Below, in pieces: positions 34,719 through 45,309 of a stretch of DNA of 64,000 bases. The notes beneath the pieces are model-generated. The model did no database searches. It had not been told where the DNA came from and saw only the letters and a list, made by a program, of their open reading frames with translations. The position numbers and the translations under genes were made by a program. Within the stretch, counting starts at the first letter, position 1. Each line of letters opens with the position of its first letter. The DNA comes from Musa acuminata AAA Group (lineage: Eukaryota; Streptophyta; Magnoliopsida; Zingiberales; Musaceae): NCBI RefSeq assembly GCF_036884655.1, contig NC_088357.1, positions 12,813,501 through 12,877,500 of the forward strand, in the 5' to 3' direction.

Positions 34719-35031
34719 CTTAGTGTAACCTCGAGGGACTCGACCAATCACACTAAGCCTAAAAGGTAGACAACTCTTGCCGATCACAACTCCTTGTGAT
34801 TCCCGTCCTGTTCGGCCTCCGAATCACCATGGCCTCGAGGGACTCGACCAACCATGATGCTCGGTTAAGTCAACACCTTCGTTACAAGATGAGTCTGATT
34901 TGATGATATACCCTCGAGCGACTCGACCAAGCATATCATGCCCTCAGGTCACCGGTGACATCTCAATGTCGTAAGCAAGATAGCGAATCGCGATATAGGT
35001 GAGTCTCGAGGGACTCGACCAACTCAACCTA
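34719..35031 (-). other. Four hairpins with invariant loop, Copia copy 1 leader
   Basis: CTCGAGGGACTCGACCA (+ strand) occurs four times and folds as TCGAG-GGA-CTCGA. It is enclosed each time by a different outer stem: CTTAGTGT/ACACTAAG (34719-34757, 8 of 8), CACCATGG/CCATGATG (34825-34859, 7 of 8, the odd pair being a G-U on the sense strand), ATGATAT/ATATCAT (34903-34939, 7 of 7) and TAGGTGAGT/ACTCAACCTA (34996-35031, nine pairs and a bulge). An additional plain hairpin ATCACAA-CTCC-TTGTGAT lies at 34783-34800. Equivalent clusters are at 42054-42366, 49389-49684 (one stem deleted) and 56707-57019. Confidence 0.75.
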
Positions 35032-35916
35032 CACCGGGATTCGGTTCCTACTCATAACGATGGAAGGCCACGTGGGTCAATCTAATTGCCTCACGTTTAC
35101 CGACTTAATATTATCGAGAGATGTTTCTATGATTTGGTCTCCTAATATGACATGTCACACATATACATATTTAATATATATCTACATCGCATGCAAATAT
35201 ATATACATATCTAGTATGTGTATAAACAATCACACCAGATGATCATGGACCACAACCTAATATGATTAGGCCCGAGCCAGTAGGCCTAATCACTCACATC
35301 AAGATCTATGTGTGTAACGGTGCATCTCCATGCCCTGTGATCGTCCATCTCGTCCTCGTCGGTTCCGTCGACATCTTGATGCATCTCCATGCATCACGAT
35401 CGTCCGTCTCGTGGGTCCCGCTATCGCATCCATGCTCCCGCTGCGCCTCCTCATGTGATTACAACTTAATCATAGGCACGCAGGCCCGACAATAAACGAG
35501 AAATATAATGGAGGTTCGCAGACCTCAATAATAATAATCACAAGTACACACATCACACGGTCCATGATCATCCGTCCACACATCATACATCACATGTATA
35601 AATAATCATCATAATGTAGGACTACTAGATAATAATAAAAATAATAATTAACTAAACCTTTTAATTAATTAATATTTTTCTGAAATCAGGGATATATAGG
35701 GAATTTCTCAATTCCTAAGGGTATTTTCGTAATTTGGACAAAAGATAGAAACTGGAATTTCTCAAATTCACAGGGGCAAAACTGTCTTTTTGCCCAAAAC
35801 CCTAATTCCCTCTGCTGCTTCCGTCGCCGCCACCCTGCCGGCGGAGCCTGTGCGGCGGGGCGAGGGCACTGCTCTCGCCTGCAGGCGGCACGCCCGCTGG
35901 CGGCGACGCCGCTGCG

Positions 35917-36144
35917 GGTGGGCGCCCCCTTCGGGCGCCGCTGCCTCCGCAGGCGGTGCTGTCCTGCTAGGCGGCCGCCCCTGTGGGGGGGGTTTCGCCC
36001 GCGGGAGTAGCGGCGGCAGGCGTCGCTACAGGTGGGCTCCCCCTTCGGGCGTCGCTGCCTCCGCAGGCGGTGCTGTCCCGCCGGGCGGCCGCCCCTGTGG
36101 GGGGGGTTTCGCCCGTAGGAGCAGCGGCGGCAGGCGTCGTGCGT
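35917..36144 (-). repeat. 114-bp GC-rich direct repeat in the Copia leader
   Basis: Two units begin at 35917 and 36031, both from GGTGGGC through CTTCGGGCG, GCGGCCGCCCCTGTGGGG and a G8 run to GGCGGCAGGCGTCG. The unit is 114 bp, a multiple of three, so every open frame shows a 38-residue repeat. The same pair recurs in the other three copies at +7335, +14653 and +21988. Confidence 0.85.
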
Positions 36145-36452
36145 CGCTGCCCTGCGGCGGCAGGCGCCGCTTCCTTTCGGTGGCAGGCGCCGCTGCCCTG
36201 CGGCGCCTCTGCCCGTGGGTTGCCAGCCCCGCCGGCAGCAAACCTGCTGCAAGCAGACCGCTGGCCGGCTGCTGCAGGCACTGCGCCGGCGCTGTGCTGC
36301 CTGGCTGCGGCTGCAGGTGGCTGCAGGCATTCAGATCGAGGGCAGCAACTGTTGCTGCCCTTCCTCGCTTTTGCGTCAACGATTTTGACGTCAATATTCT
36401 TCCTAAACACAACACACGCAGTTCAAAACCAATCATTCGCACGAACAACCTG

Positions 36453-36464
36453 GCTCTGATACCA
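36453..36464 (-). other. Primer-binding site, Copia copy 1
   Basis: TGGTATCAGAGC on the minus strand, one base after the 5' LTR end. This is the classical plant Copia site complementary to the initiator methionine tRNA 3' end. Confidence 0.93.
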
Positions 36465-36465
36465 C

Positions 36466-37960
36466 TGTTGGGAAATCATAAGGGGGCGACATCATATGCG
36501 CAGCGGAAGAACAAGAAAACAAAAATCCCCGATTCCCAAAAAGATGTTCATCGTCGTGCGAAGATTGGTGCGCAAAATCCGCAAAAACACAAAACTGCGT
36601 ATAGAGATTGTGTTACCTAGGGAGATCGTATATCCCTGTTTCCTTGCAGATCCTTAGGAGAGGGTGAAGGAGGTCAAGCGTCCTCCTCTCTAGCGGTGAT
36701 CCACACAGCAGGGTTGCGACGACGCTCCTCAAAACTCCAGGCCTACTCTGAGGTGGAGAGGGAGAGGAGAATAGGAAGGGCAAGCAAAGACTCTAGCCTA
36801 TGAGGCTGTGAATCCCTCCTATTTATAGAGATCCCGTGTCAAAACCCTAATGGGTCCTTTCCCTAGTGGGTATTGGATCTGCATCCAATAAGACAAGGGC
36901 TCCGTCGGATATCTCATATCCGAACCTCTACTCATCGCAATGCCTACCATATGTGTGTGACCCTCTAGGCCCAATATCGAGCTGGCCGTGAGTCATACCT
37001 GTCAGAACTCCTTCTAACTAAGTGAATTATTATCTCTGTAATAATTCACTCGACTCATCGACTACGGAAGTACTAGGCCACTACGCCGTAGTCCCCAGAT
37101 GATACAGGGGAATCCAATCCATTGGACCTGTTTGTCCTCAGTTACCATGTACCTATAGTCCCTCATCCATCTAATATCCCAGAGACCGTATATCGAGCAT
37201 GGTGCTGTCAGACCCATACGGTTTCTACTCGAGTCTCGCTCTAATCGGATTCTCCCGGAGAACTCTTTCTCTCTCAACCCGAATGACCCTGGCCAGGGAT
37301 TTGTCTGAGCAAGAACACATGGGATATTCCTCTCATGATACCGAGAGTGGATGATCCTCTATCGACACTCAATAGCCCTCGTAAGGTCGACTACCACTCC
37401 CAATGACCAGCTGTACTAGATTTGGGAACAGCCAAACCTATAAGTCTGGTATCAAAGAGTGGAGCACTCATACAGGACATCCTTGGTGTCTCAAGTCTAA
37501 GAACCAGATACACCACTAGGACTACGGAATTGTTGTCTGACAATAAGGCATCATCAACCATCCAGCATTCCGTAAGCGGATCAATCAGTGAACTCATTCT
37601 CCAATGAGCACCTGTACTGTATCCCTAGTGTCCCTACACGAGCAGCTATGAGACCAGCTGCATCCATCATATGGACGGGTATACAGCACACCAGTCTATC
37701 TGGTTATCACGATGTCCCTCTCGAGTAACCTATGACCGGGATTATTTAGGATATGTGTTTAAAGGTGAATCGATCTCATTATCGTGATCTCATCACGATC
37801 CGATTCCCATTGCACAAATCCAAGGACATCACAATATATATGCATTTATGCAATAGTTATAAAGTGATATACGCCAAAATATAATAAGCAAAAAGATTCT
37901 GTATCAAGTCACACGTGCCATCACTCACGTGATTGGCTTGCTGGGCACTTATGACTAGCA
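36466..37960 (-). repeat. Array LTR 2 (shared by copies 1 and 2)
   Basis: 1495 bp; serves as 5' LTR of copy 1 and 3' LTR of copy 2. TATA box CTATAAATAG at 36819-36828. It carries several private changes, mostly C to T on one strand (for example CCAGATGATAC, TAGATTTGGG and CTATCTGG), consistent with deamination of methylated cytosine. Confidence 0.97.
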
Positions 37961-37971
37961 ATCTCCCACTT
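37961..37971 (-). other. Polypurine tract, Copia copy 2
   Basis: AAGTGGGAGAT on the minus strand next to LTR 2. Confidence 0.85.
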
Positions 37972-37974
37972 GAC

Positions 37975-40032
37975 CTAAAGCCAATCACCTATGTGTCTGA
38001 TCCCCATCAGACCCCTATGACGCTCAAAGACAATCTGAGACAATGGCTTTGTTAGTGGATCTGCAATGTTATCTTCGGATGGAACTCTTTCCACTGCTAC
38101 ATCTCCTCGGGTCACGATCTCTCTGATAAGGTGGAACCTCCTCAGAACATGCTTAGATTTCTGATGAGACCTAGGTTCCTTCGCTTGAGCAATTGCCCCG
38201 TTGTTGTCGCAATATAGGGAAATCGGCTCCTCACTATCCGGCACGACTCCCAAATCTGTGATGAACTTCTTCAACCAGACTCCCTCCTTTGCTGCATCTG
38301 ATGCAGCAATGTACTCCGCCTCTGTGGTCGAGTCAGCAGTGGTATCTTGCTTGGAACTCTTCCAGCACACTGCTCCTCCATTCAAGGTGTACACATACCC
38401 TGAATTCGACTTGCTACCATCGACATCAGACTGAAAACTTGAGTCAGTGTAGCCTTCAACCTTAAGGCTATTACCTCCATATACTAGTAAAAGATCCTTA
38501 GTCCTTCTCAAGTACTTAAGGATACACTTTACTGCTTTCCAGTGCTCCAAGCCTGGATCCGCCTGATACCTGCTCGTGACACTCAGAGCATGCGCTATAT
38601 CAGGCCTAGTACATAGCATGGCATACATGATAGACCCTATTGCTGAGGCATAAGGTATCATATCCATGTTCGCCCTTTCTTCTGGAGTCTTTGGGGACAT
38701 ACTCGTAGAAAGCGATATCCCATGTCTCATCGGTATGAGACCTCTTTTGGAATTTTCCATGCCAAACCTTTTGACAATAGTTTCTATGTACCTGGACTGG
38801 GACAAGCCAAGCATCCTTTTGGTTCTATCTCTATAGATTCTAATCCCCAAGATATAAGATGCTTCTCCTAAGTCCTTCGTGGAGAAGTGTCTAGATAACC
38901 AAGCCTTTATTGTGGATAGCATTCCTATGTCATTCCCAATGATGAGGATGTCATCCACATATAACACCAAAAAGCTAATAGCGCTCCCACTTACCTTTCT
39001 GTATACACAAGGCTCATCTTCGTTCTTAATGAAGTCATAAGATCTGATTGCCTCATCAAATCTTATGTTCCAACTTCGGGAAGCTTGCTTTAGTCCATAA
39101 ATGGATCTAAGCAACCTACACACCTTATCTGGGCAGTTCTTGGACACGAATCCCTCAGGTTGCATCATATACACCTCCTCCTCCAGGTTCCCGTTGAGGA
39201 ATGCGGTTTTCACATCCATCTGCCAGATCTCATAATCATAGTGTGCTGCAATAGCCAATAGAATTCTGATGGATTTTAGCATTGCTACGGGTGAGAAAGT
39301 TTCGTCGTAGTCAACACCTTGCCTTTGACGATACCCCTTAGCCACTAGCCTTGCTTTATAGGTCTCTACCTTTCCATCTACTCCGATCTTTTTCTTAAAG
39401 ATCCACTTGCAACCGATGGGTACAATACCTTCGGGTGCATCAACTAGGTTCCAAACCTTATTGGAGTACATAGAATCCATCTCAGAATTCATGGCTTCTT
39501 TCCACTTCCCGGAGTCTATACTCATAATAGCCTCCTCGTAGGTCTGAGGATCAATATCCTCTACATCCTCTGCTCTAATATGTCCCACATATCTCTCAGG
39601 AGGATGGGATACTCTATCAGACCTGCGTAAAGTTGAAACTTGTGTATTAGATACCTGAACAGACTCGGGCTGTAGAGTGGTGCTTGAGCTTGGTTCTCCA
39701 ACCTCGCTCAACTCTATCATTCTCCCACTGTCTCCGCCAAGAATGTGTTCCTTCTCAAGGAACACTGCTCTCTTAGCTACAAAGACCTTTTGGTCCTCGA
39801 GATGATAGAAATAATACCCACAAGTTTCCTTGGGGTATCCCACAAATTTGCATCGCTCTGTCCTTGATTCTAACTTATCGGGGTTGTGTCTTTTAACATG
39901 GGCAGAGCAGCCCCAAATCTTAACTACTTTAAGATCAGGCTTCTTCCCTTTCCATATCTCATATGGTGTAGACACTACCGACTTAGTTAGAACTCTGTTC
40001 AGAAGGTAAGCTGCGGTTTCTAGGTCATATCC
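37975..40032 (-). CDS. Copia copy 2: integrase end, reverse transcriptase, RNase H
   Basis: Same domains as copy 1. The conserved SIYGLKQASR motif is intact. A private Val to Ile change is seen near residue 316 (SYDFIKNED). The frame joins the gag-integrase part through the same amber codon (40033-40035). Confidence 0.93.
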   Translation of the reverse strand, partial: GYDLETAAYLLNRVLTKSVVSTPYEIWKGKKPDLKVVKIWGCSAHVKRHNPDKLESRTERCKFVGYPKETCGYYFYHLEDQKVFVAKRAVFLEKEHILGGDSGRMIELSEVGEPSSSTTLQPESVQVSNTQVSTLRRSDRVSHPPERYVGHIRAEDVEDIDPQTYEEAIMSIDSGKWKEAMNSEMDSMYSNKVWNLVDAPEGIVPIGCKWIFKKKIGVDGKVETYKARLVAKGYRQRQGVDYDETFSPVAMLKSIRILLAIAAHYDYEIWQMDVKTAFLNGNLEEEVYMMQPEGFVSKNCPDKVCRLLRSIYGLKQASRSWNIRFDEAIRSYDFIKNEDEPCVYRKVSGSAISFLVLYVDDILIIGNDIGMLSTIKAWLSRHFSTKDLGEASYILGIRIYRDRTKRMLGLSQSRYIETIVKRFGMENSKRGLIPMRHGISLSTSMSPKTPEERANMDMIPYASAIGSIMYAMLCTRPDIAHALSVTSRYQADPGLEHWKAVKCILKYLRRTKDLLLVYGGNSLKVEGYTDSSFQSDVDGSKSNSGYVYTLNGGAVCWKSSKQDTTADSTTEAEYIAASDAAKEGVWLKKFITDLGVVPDSEEPISLYCDNNGAIAQAKEPRSHQKSKHVLRRFHLIREIVTRGDVAVERVPSEDNIADPLTKPLSQIVFERHRGLMGIRHIGDWL

Positions 40033-41868
40033 CTAGAATAAGATGGGTAGGTCAGCGAAACTCATCATGGACCGTTCCATATCTAATAATGTACGATTTC
40101 TCCTTTCAGAGACACCATTGAGCTGAGGTGTATAAGGAGGTGTCCATTGGGATAATATCCCATGGTCCTTGAGGAAGTGAGTAAACTCTGTACTTAAGTA
40201 CTCACCTCCTCGATCTGATCGAAGAGTTTTGATACTCTTTCCAGTCTGGTTCTCCACCTCATTCTTATACTCTCTGAATTTCTCAAAGGCCTCGGACTTG
40301 TACTTCATTAAGTACACATATCCATACCTTGAGAAATCATCAGTAAATGTAATGAAGTAGGAGTAACCTCCAATGGCATGAGTTGACATGGGTCCACATA
40401 CATCACTATGTATGAGTTCCAACAACTCAGTGGCTCTCTCTCCAGTTCCACTAAATGGAGAGTTGGTCAGTTTTCCACGAATGCAAGGCTCACAAGTTGC
40501 ATATGACACATAGTCAAATGGATCTAGATATCCATCATTTAGCAACTTTTGAATCCTTCTTTCATGGATGTGACCTAGCCTACAATGCCACAGGTATGCA
40601 CTGTTCAACTCATCTCGTTTCCTTTTGGACACATTTATATTCATGATATGTGGAGTGGTGTCTAACATAAATAAACCATTATGCAATGTTCCTTTCGTGA
40701 TGATCTTATCATCTAATAATATCGAACAACCATTGTTCTCAAAAACAAATTTATATCCACTAACTGTTAAACATGAAATGGAGATAATGTTTTTGATAAT
40801 AGAAGGAACAAAATAACATGCATCTAATGCAATAAAAGCTCCACTAGGCAGATGTAGGGCGACCTCGCCAACAGCTAATACAGCAACTTTTGCTCCATTA
40901 CCCATCTTGAGGTCCATCTCGCCTCTCTCTAGTCTCCTAGGCCTTGCCAGAACCTGCAACGAATTGCATATATGATAAGCACTACCGGTATCTAATACCC
41001 ATGTGTTATCATAAGAGTCTGACAAATGGAGACTGATCATGAATGTACCTGAAGCTTCATCAAGCTTTTGTTTCGCCCTTTCTGCAAGGTACTCTTTGCA
41101 GTTTCTCTTCCAGTGCCCATCTTTACCACAGTGGAAGCACTGGCCTTTGTCCTTTGTTGGGTCTTTCTTAGCAACCTTTGCTTTACCTTGTTTGCCCTTG
41201 CCCTTTCCCTTCTTAAGGGACCTTTCTGCTTTCCTTTTCTTTCTGGTCTCACCAGTGTAGAGAACTGGCTTCTCTTTCTTAATAGTACTCTCTGCCTCCC
41301 TCAACATATTGAGGAGCTCTGGGAGAGTCACCTCAAGCTTGTTCATATTAAAGTTCATTATGAACTGTGAAAAGGAATCTGGTAGGGACTGAAGCACAAT
41401 GTCCACACACAAGTTATCCTCTAGGACCATTCCTAGACCTGTGAGTTTCTCTATCCACTCAATCATCTTTAGGACATGGTTCTGAACCGGTGTCCCCTCA
41501 GTCATCCTAGCGCGGAAAAGGCTCTTGGATATCTCATATCGTTGAGTCCTTCCCTGTTCCTCAAACAATTTACGGACATGTAGGAGAATGGATCTGGCAT
41601 CCATCTTTTCATGTTGTCTCTGTAACTCTGGAGTCATAGAGCCCAACATATAGCACTGAGCAAGAGTGGAGTCATCAATGTACTTCACGTAGCGAGCGAT
41701 CTCATCCTCGCTTGCCCCTTCTTCGGGCGTAGGCATCACTGTATCAAGGACGTACACGATTTTCTCCGCTGTGAGAACAATTCTCAAGTTACGGAGCCAA
41801 TCCGTATAATTTGGACCAGTGAGGCGGTTGACATCAAGTATGCCACGTAAGGGATTTGAAAGCGACAT
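40033..41868 (-). CDS. Copia copy 2: gag, protease and integrase, cut by an amber stop
   Basis: Identical to copy 1 over all named motifs (CCHC knuckle, DTG protease, HHCC finger, D-D-E core) and with the identical TAG. It carries a private Val606 to Glu change (LLDMERSMM), a transversion close to the stop. Start at Met9 of the longer frame that begins at 41892. Confidence 0.94.
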   Translation of the reverse strand: MSLSNPLRGILDVNRLTGPNYTDWLRNLRIVLTAEKIVYVLDTVMPTPEEGASEDEIARYVKYIDDSTLAQCYMLGSMTPELQRQHEKMDARSILLHVRKLFEEQGRTQRYEISKSLFRARMTEGTPVQNHVLKMIEWIEKLTGLGMVLEDNLCVDIVLQSLPDSFSQFIMNFNMNKLEVTLPELLNMLREAESTIKKEKPVLYTGETRKKRKAERSLKKGKGKGKQGKAKVAKKDPTKDKGQCFHCGKDGHWKRNCKEYLAERAKQKLDEASGTFMISLHLSDSYDNTWVLDTGSAYHICNSLQVLARPRRLERGEMDLKMGNGAKVAVLAVGEVALHLPSGAFIALDACYFVPSIIKNIISISCLTVSGYKFVFENNGCSILLDDKIITKGTLHNGLFMLDTTPHIMNINVSKRKRDELNSAYLWHCRLGHIHERRIQKLLNDGYLDPFDYVSYATCEPCIRGKLTNSPFSGTGERATELLELIHSDVCGPMSTHAIGGYSYFITFTDDFSRYGYVYLMKYKSEAFEKFREYKNEVENQTGKSIKTLRSDRGGEYLSTEFTHFLKDHGILSQWTPPYTPQLNGVSERRNRTLLDMERSMMSFADLPILF

Positions 41869-43787
41869 TTTCTGAAAATAAAGATGTAGCAAAAATGAAT
41901 AACATGCAGATTTTGCAAGAAATAAACTATCAAGATATGGACTTCTATCTTAATATGCTCCCACTATTTTACTAACGAGTCACGCGACACCCTCAGCACG
42001 TGAAACGGAAGTCTCCGGCAGACTTCTAATGGGGATCAGGATCCAATCAGCGTCTTAGTGTAACCTCGAGGGACTCGACCAATCACACTAAGCCTAAAAG
42101 GTAGACAACTCTTGCCGATCACAACTCCTTGTGATTCCCGTCCTGTTCGGCCTCCGAATCACCATGGCCTCGAGGGACTCGACCAACCATGATGCTCGGT
42201 TAAGTCAACACCTTCGTTACAAGATGAGTCTGATTTGATGATATACCCTCGAGGGACTCGACCAAGCATATCATGCCCTCAGGTCACCGGTGACATCTCA
42301 ATGTCGTAAGCAAGATAGCGAATCGCGATATAGGTGAGTCTCGAGGGACTCGACCAACTCAACCTACACCGGGATTCGGTTCCTACTCATAACGATGGAA
42401 GGCCACGTGGGTCAATCTAATTGCCTCACGTTTACCGACTTAATATTATCGAGAGATGTTTCTATGATTTGGTCTCCTAATATGACATGTCACACATATA
42501 CATATTTAATATATATCTACATCGCATGCAAATATATATACATATCTAGTATGTGTATAAACAATCACACCAGATGATCATGGACCACAACCTAATATGA
42601 TTAGGCCCGAGCCAGTAGGCCTAATCACTCACATCAAGATCTATGTGTGTAACGGTGCATCTCCATGCCCTGTGATCGTCCATCTCGTCCTCGTCGGTTC
42701 CGTCGACATCTTGATGCATCTCCATGCATCACGATCGTCCGTCTCGTGGGTCCCGCTATCGCATCCATGCTCCCGCTGCGCCTCCTCATGTGATTACAAC
42801 TTAATCATAGGCACGCAGGCCCGACAATAAACGAGAAATATAATGGAGGTTCGCAGACCTCAATAATAATAATCACAAGTACACACATCACACGGTCCAT
42901 GATCATCCGTCCACACATCATACATCACATGTATAAATAATCATCATAATGTAGAACTACTAGATAATAATAAAAATAATAATTAACTAAACCTTTTAAT
43001 TAATTAATATTTTTCTGAAATCAGGGATATATAGGGAATTTCTCAATTCCTAAGGGTATTTTCGTAATTTGGACAAAAGATAGAAACTGGAATTTCTCAA
43101 ATTCACAGGGGCAAAACTGTCTTTTTGCCCAAAACCCTAATTCCCTCTGCTGCTTCCGTCGCCGCCACCCTGCCGGCGGAGCCTGTGCGGCGGGGCGAGG
43201 GCACTGCCCTCGCCTGCAGGCGGCACGCCCGCTGGCGGCGACGCCGCTGCGGGTGGGCGCCCCCTTCGGGCGCCGCTGCCTCCGCAGGCGGTGCTGTCCT
43301 GCTAGGCGGCCGCCCCTGTGGGGGGGGTTTCGCCCGCGGGAGTAGCGGCGGCAGGCGTCGCTACAGGTGGGCTCCCCCTTCGGGCGTCGCTGCCTCCGCA
43401 GGCGGTGCTGTCCCGCCGGGCGGCCGCCCCTGTGGGGGGGGTTTCGCCCGTAGGAGCAGCGGCGGCAGGCGTCGTGCGTCGCTGCCCTGCGGCGGCAGGC
43501 GCCGCTTCCTTTCGGTGGCAGGCGCCGCTACCCTGCGGCGCCTCTGCCCGTGGGTTGCCAGCCCCGCCGGCAGCAAACCTGCTGCAAGCAGACCGCTGGC
43601 CGGCTGCTGCAGGCACTGCGCCGGCGCTGTGCTGCCTGGCTGCGGCTGCAGGTGGCTGCAGGCATGCAGATCGAGGGCAGCAACTGTTGCTGCCCTTCCT
43701 CGCTTTTGCGTCAACGATTTTGACGTCAATATTCTTCCTAAACACAACACACGCAGTTCAAAACCAATCATTCGCACGAACAACCTG
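41869..43787 (-). other. Copia copy 2 untranslated leader
   Basis: Same organisation as copy 1, with four intact hairpins (42054-42366) and the GC-rich island (about 43135-43695). A few single-base differences are present, including GTAGAACTAC and GCTACCCTG. Confidence 0.75.
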
Positions 43788-43799
43788 GCTCTGATACCA
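43788..43799 (-). other. Primer-binding site, Copia copy 2
   Basis: TGGTATCAGAGC on the minus strand, one base after LTR 3. Confidence 0.93.
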
Positions 43800-43800
43800 C

Positions 43801-45295
43801 TGTTGGGAAATCATAAGGGGGCGACATCATATGCGCAGCGGAAGAACAAGAAAACAAAAATCCCCGATTCCCAAAAAGATGTTCATCGTCGTGCGAAGAT
43901 TGGTGCGCAAAATCCGCAAAAACACAAAACTGCGTATAGAGATTGTGTTACCTAGGGAGATCGTATATCCCTGTTTCCTTGCAGATCCTTAGGAGAGGGT
44001 GAAGGAGGTCAAGCGTCCTCCTCTCTAGCGGTGATCCACACAGCAGGGTTGCGACGACGCTCCTCAAAACTCCAGGCCTACTCTGAGGTGGAGAGGGAGA
44101 GGAGAATAGGAAGGGCAAGCAAAGACTCTAGCCTATGAGGCTATGAATCCCTCCTATTTATAGAGATCCCGTGTCAAAACCCTAATGGGTCCTTTCCCTA
44201 GTGGGTATTGGATCTGCATCCAATAAGACAAGGGCTCCGTCGGATATCTCATATCCGAACCTCTACTCATCGCAATGCCTACCATATGTGTGTGACCCTC
44301 TAGGCCCAATATCGAGCTGGCCGTGAGTCATACCTGTCAGAACTCCTTCTAACTAAGTGAATTATTATCTCTGTAATAATTCACTCGACTCATCGACTAC
44401 GGAAGTACTAGGCCACTACGCCGTAGTCCCCAGACGATACAGGGGAATCCAATCCATTGGACCTGTCTGTCCTCAGTTACCATGTACCTATAGTCCCTCA
44501 TCCATCTAATATCCCAGAGACCGTATATCGAGCATGGTGCTGTCAGACCCATACGGTTTCTACTCGAGTCTCGCTCTAATCGGATTCTCCCGGAGAACTC
44601 TTTCTCTCTCAACCCGAATGACCCTGGCCAGGGATTTGTCTGAGCAAGAACACATGGGATATTCCTCTCATGATACCGAGAGTGGATGATCCTCTATCGA
44701 CACTCAATAGCCCTCGTAAGGTCGACTACCACTCCCAATGACCAGCTGTACTAGATCTGGGAACAGCCAAACCTATAAGTCTGGTATCAAAGAGTGGAGC
44801 ACTCATACAGGACATCCTTGGTGTCTCAAGTCTAAGAACCAGATACACCACTAGGACTACGGAATTGTTGTCTGACAATAAGGCATCATCAACCATCCAG
44901 CATTCCGTAAGCGGATCAATCAGTGAACTCATTCTCCAATGAGCACCTGTACTGTATCCCTAGTGTCCCTACACGAGCAGCTATGAGACCAGCTGCATCC
45001 ATCATATGGACGGGTATACAGCACACCAGTCTATCCGGTTATCACGATGTCCCTCTCGAGTAACCTATGACCGGGATTATTTAGGATATGTGTTTAAAGG
45101 TGAATCGATCTCATTATCGTGATCTCATCACGATCCGATTCCCATTGCACAAATCCAAGGACATCACAATATATATGCATTTATGCAATAGTTATAAAGT
45201 GATATACGCCAAAATATAATAAGCAAAAAGATTCTGTATCAAGTCACACGTGCCATCACTCACGTGATTGGCTTGCTGGGCACTTATGACTAGCA
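43801..45295 (-). repeat. Array LTR 3 (shared by copies 2 and 3)
   Basis: 1495 bp. A private change was noticed at 44144 (GGCTATGAATCC instead of GGCTGTGAATCC). Confidence 0.97.
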
Positions 45296-45306
45296 ATCTC
45301 CCACTT
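45296..45306 (-). other. Polypurine tract, Copia copy 3
   Basis: AAGTGGGAGAT on the minus strand next to LTR 3. Confidence 0.85.
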
Positions 45307-45309
45307 GAC

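Larger units (their letters stand above)
34534..36452 (-). other. Copia copy 1 untranslated leader (1.9 kb)
   Basis: It lies between primer-binding site and gag. In sense order it holds a GC-rich island (about 36360-35800), an AT-rich stretch (35690-35500), mixed sequence, then four hairpins (35031-34719), and finally a pyrimidine-rich tract with CAG before the gag ATG. The GC island is open in several frames on both strands, because of composition and 114-bp repeats, and I do not regard these as genes. A donor-like CTAG|GTAACA in the LTR (36616) and the acceptor at 34537 could define an intron of about 2.08 kb that removes this leader (inference). Confidence 0.75.

Noticed and set aside
35686..36620. 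Long open frames on both strands (140-276 codons) in the GC-rich Copia leader, repeated in all four copies
   Set aside because: They overlap in several frames, are rich in Ala, Gly, Arg and Pro, and follow the 114-bp repeat. Length comes from GC content with few stop codons. No family motif is present, and the region is untranslated leader of the retrotransposon.
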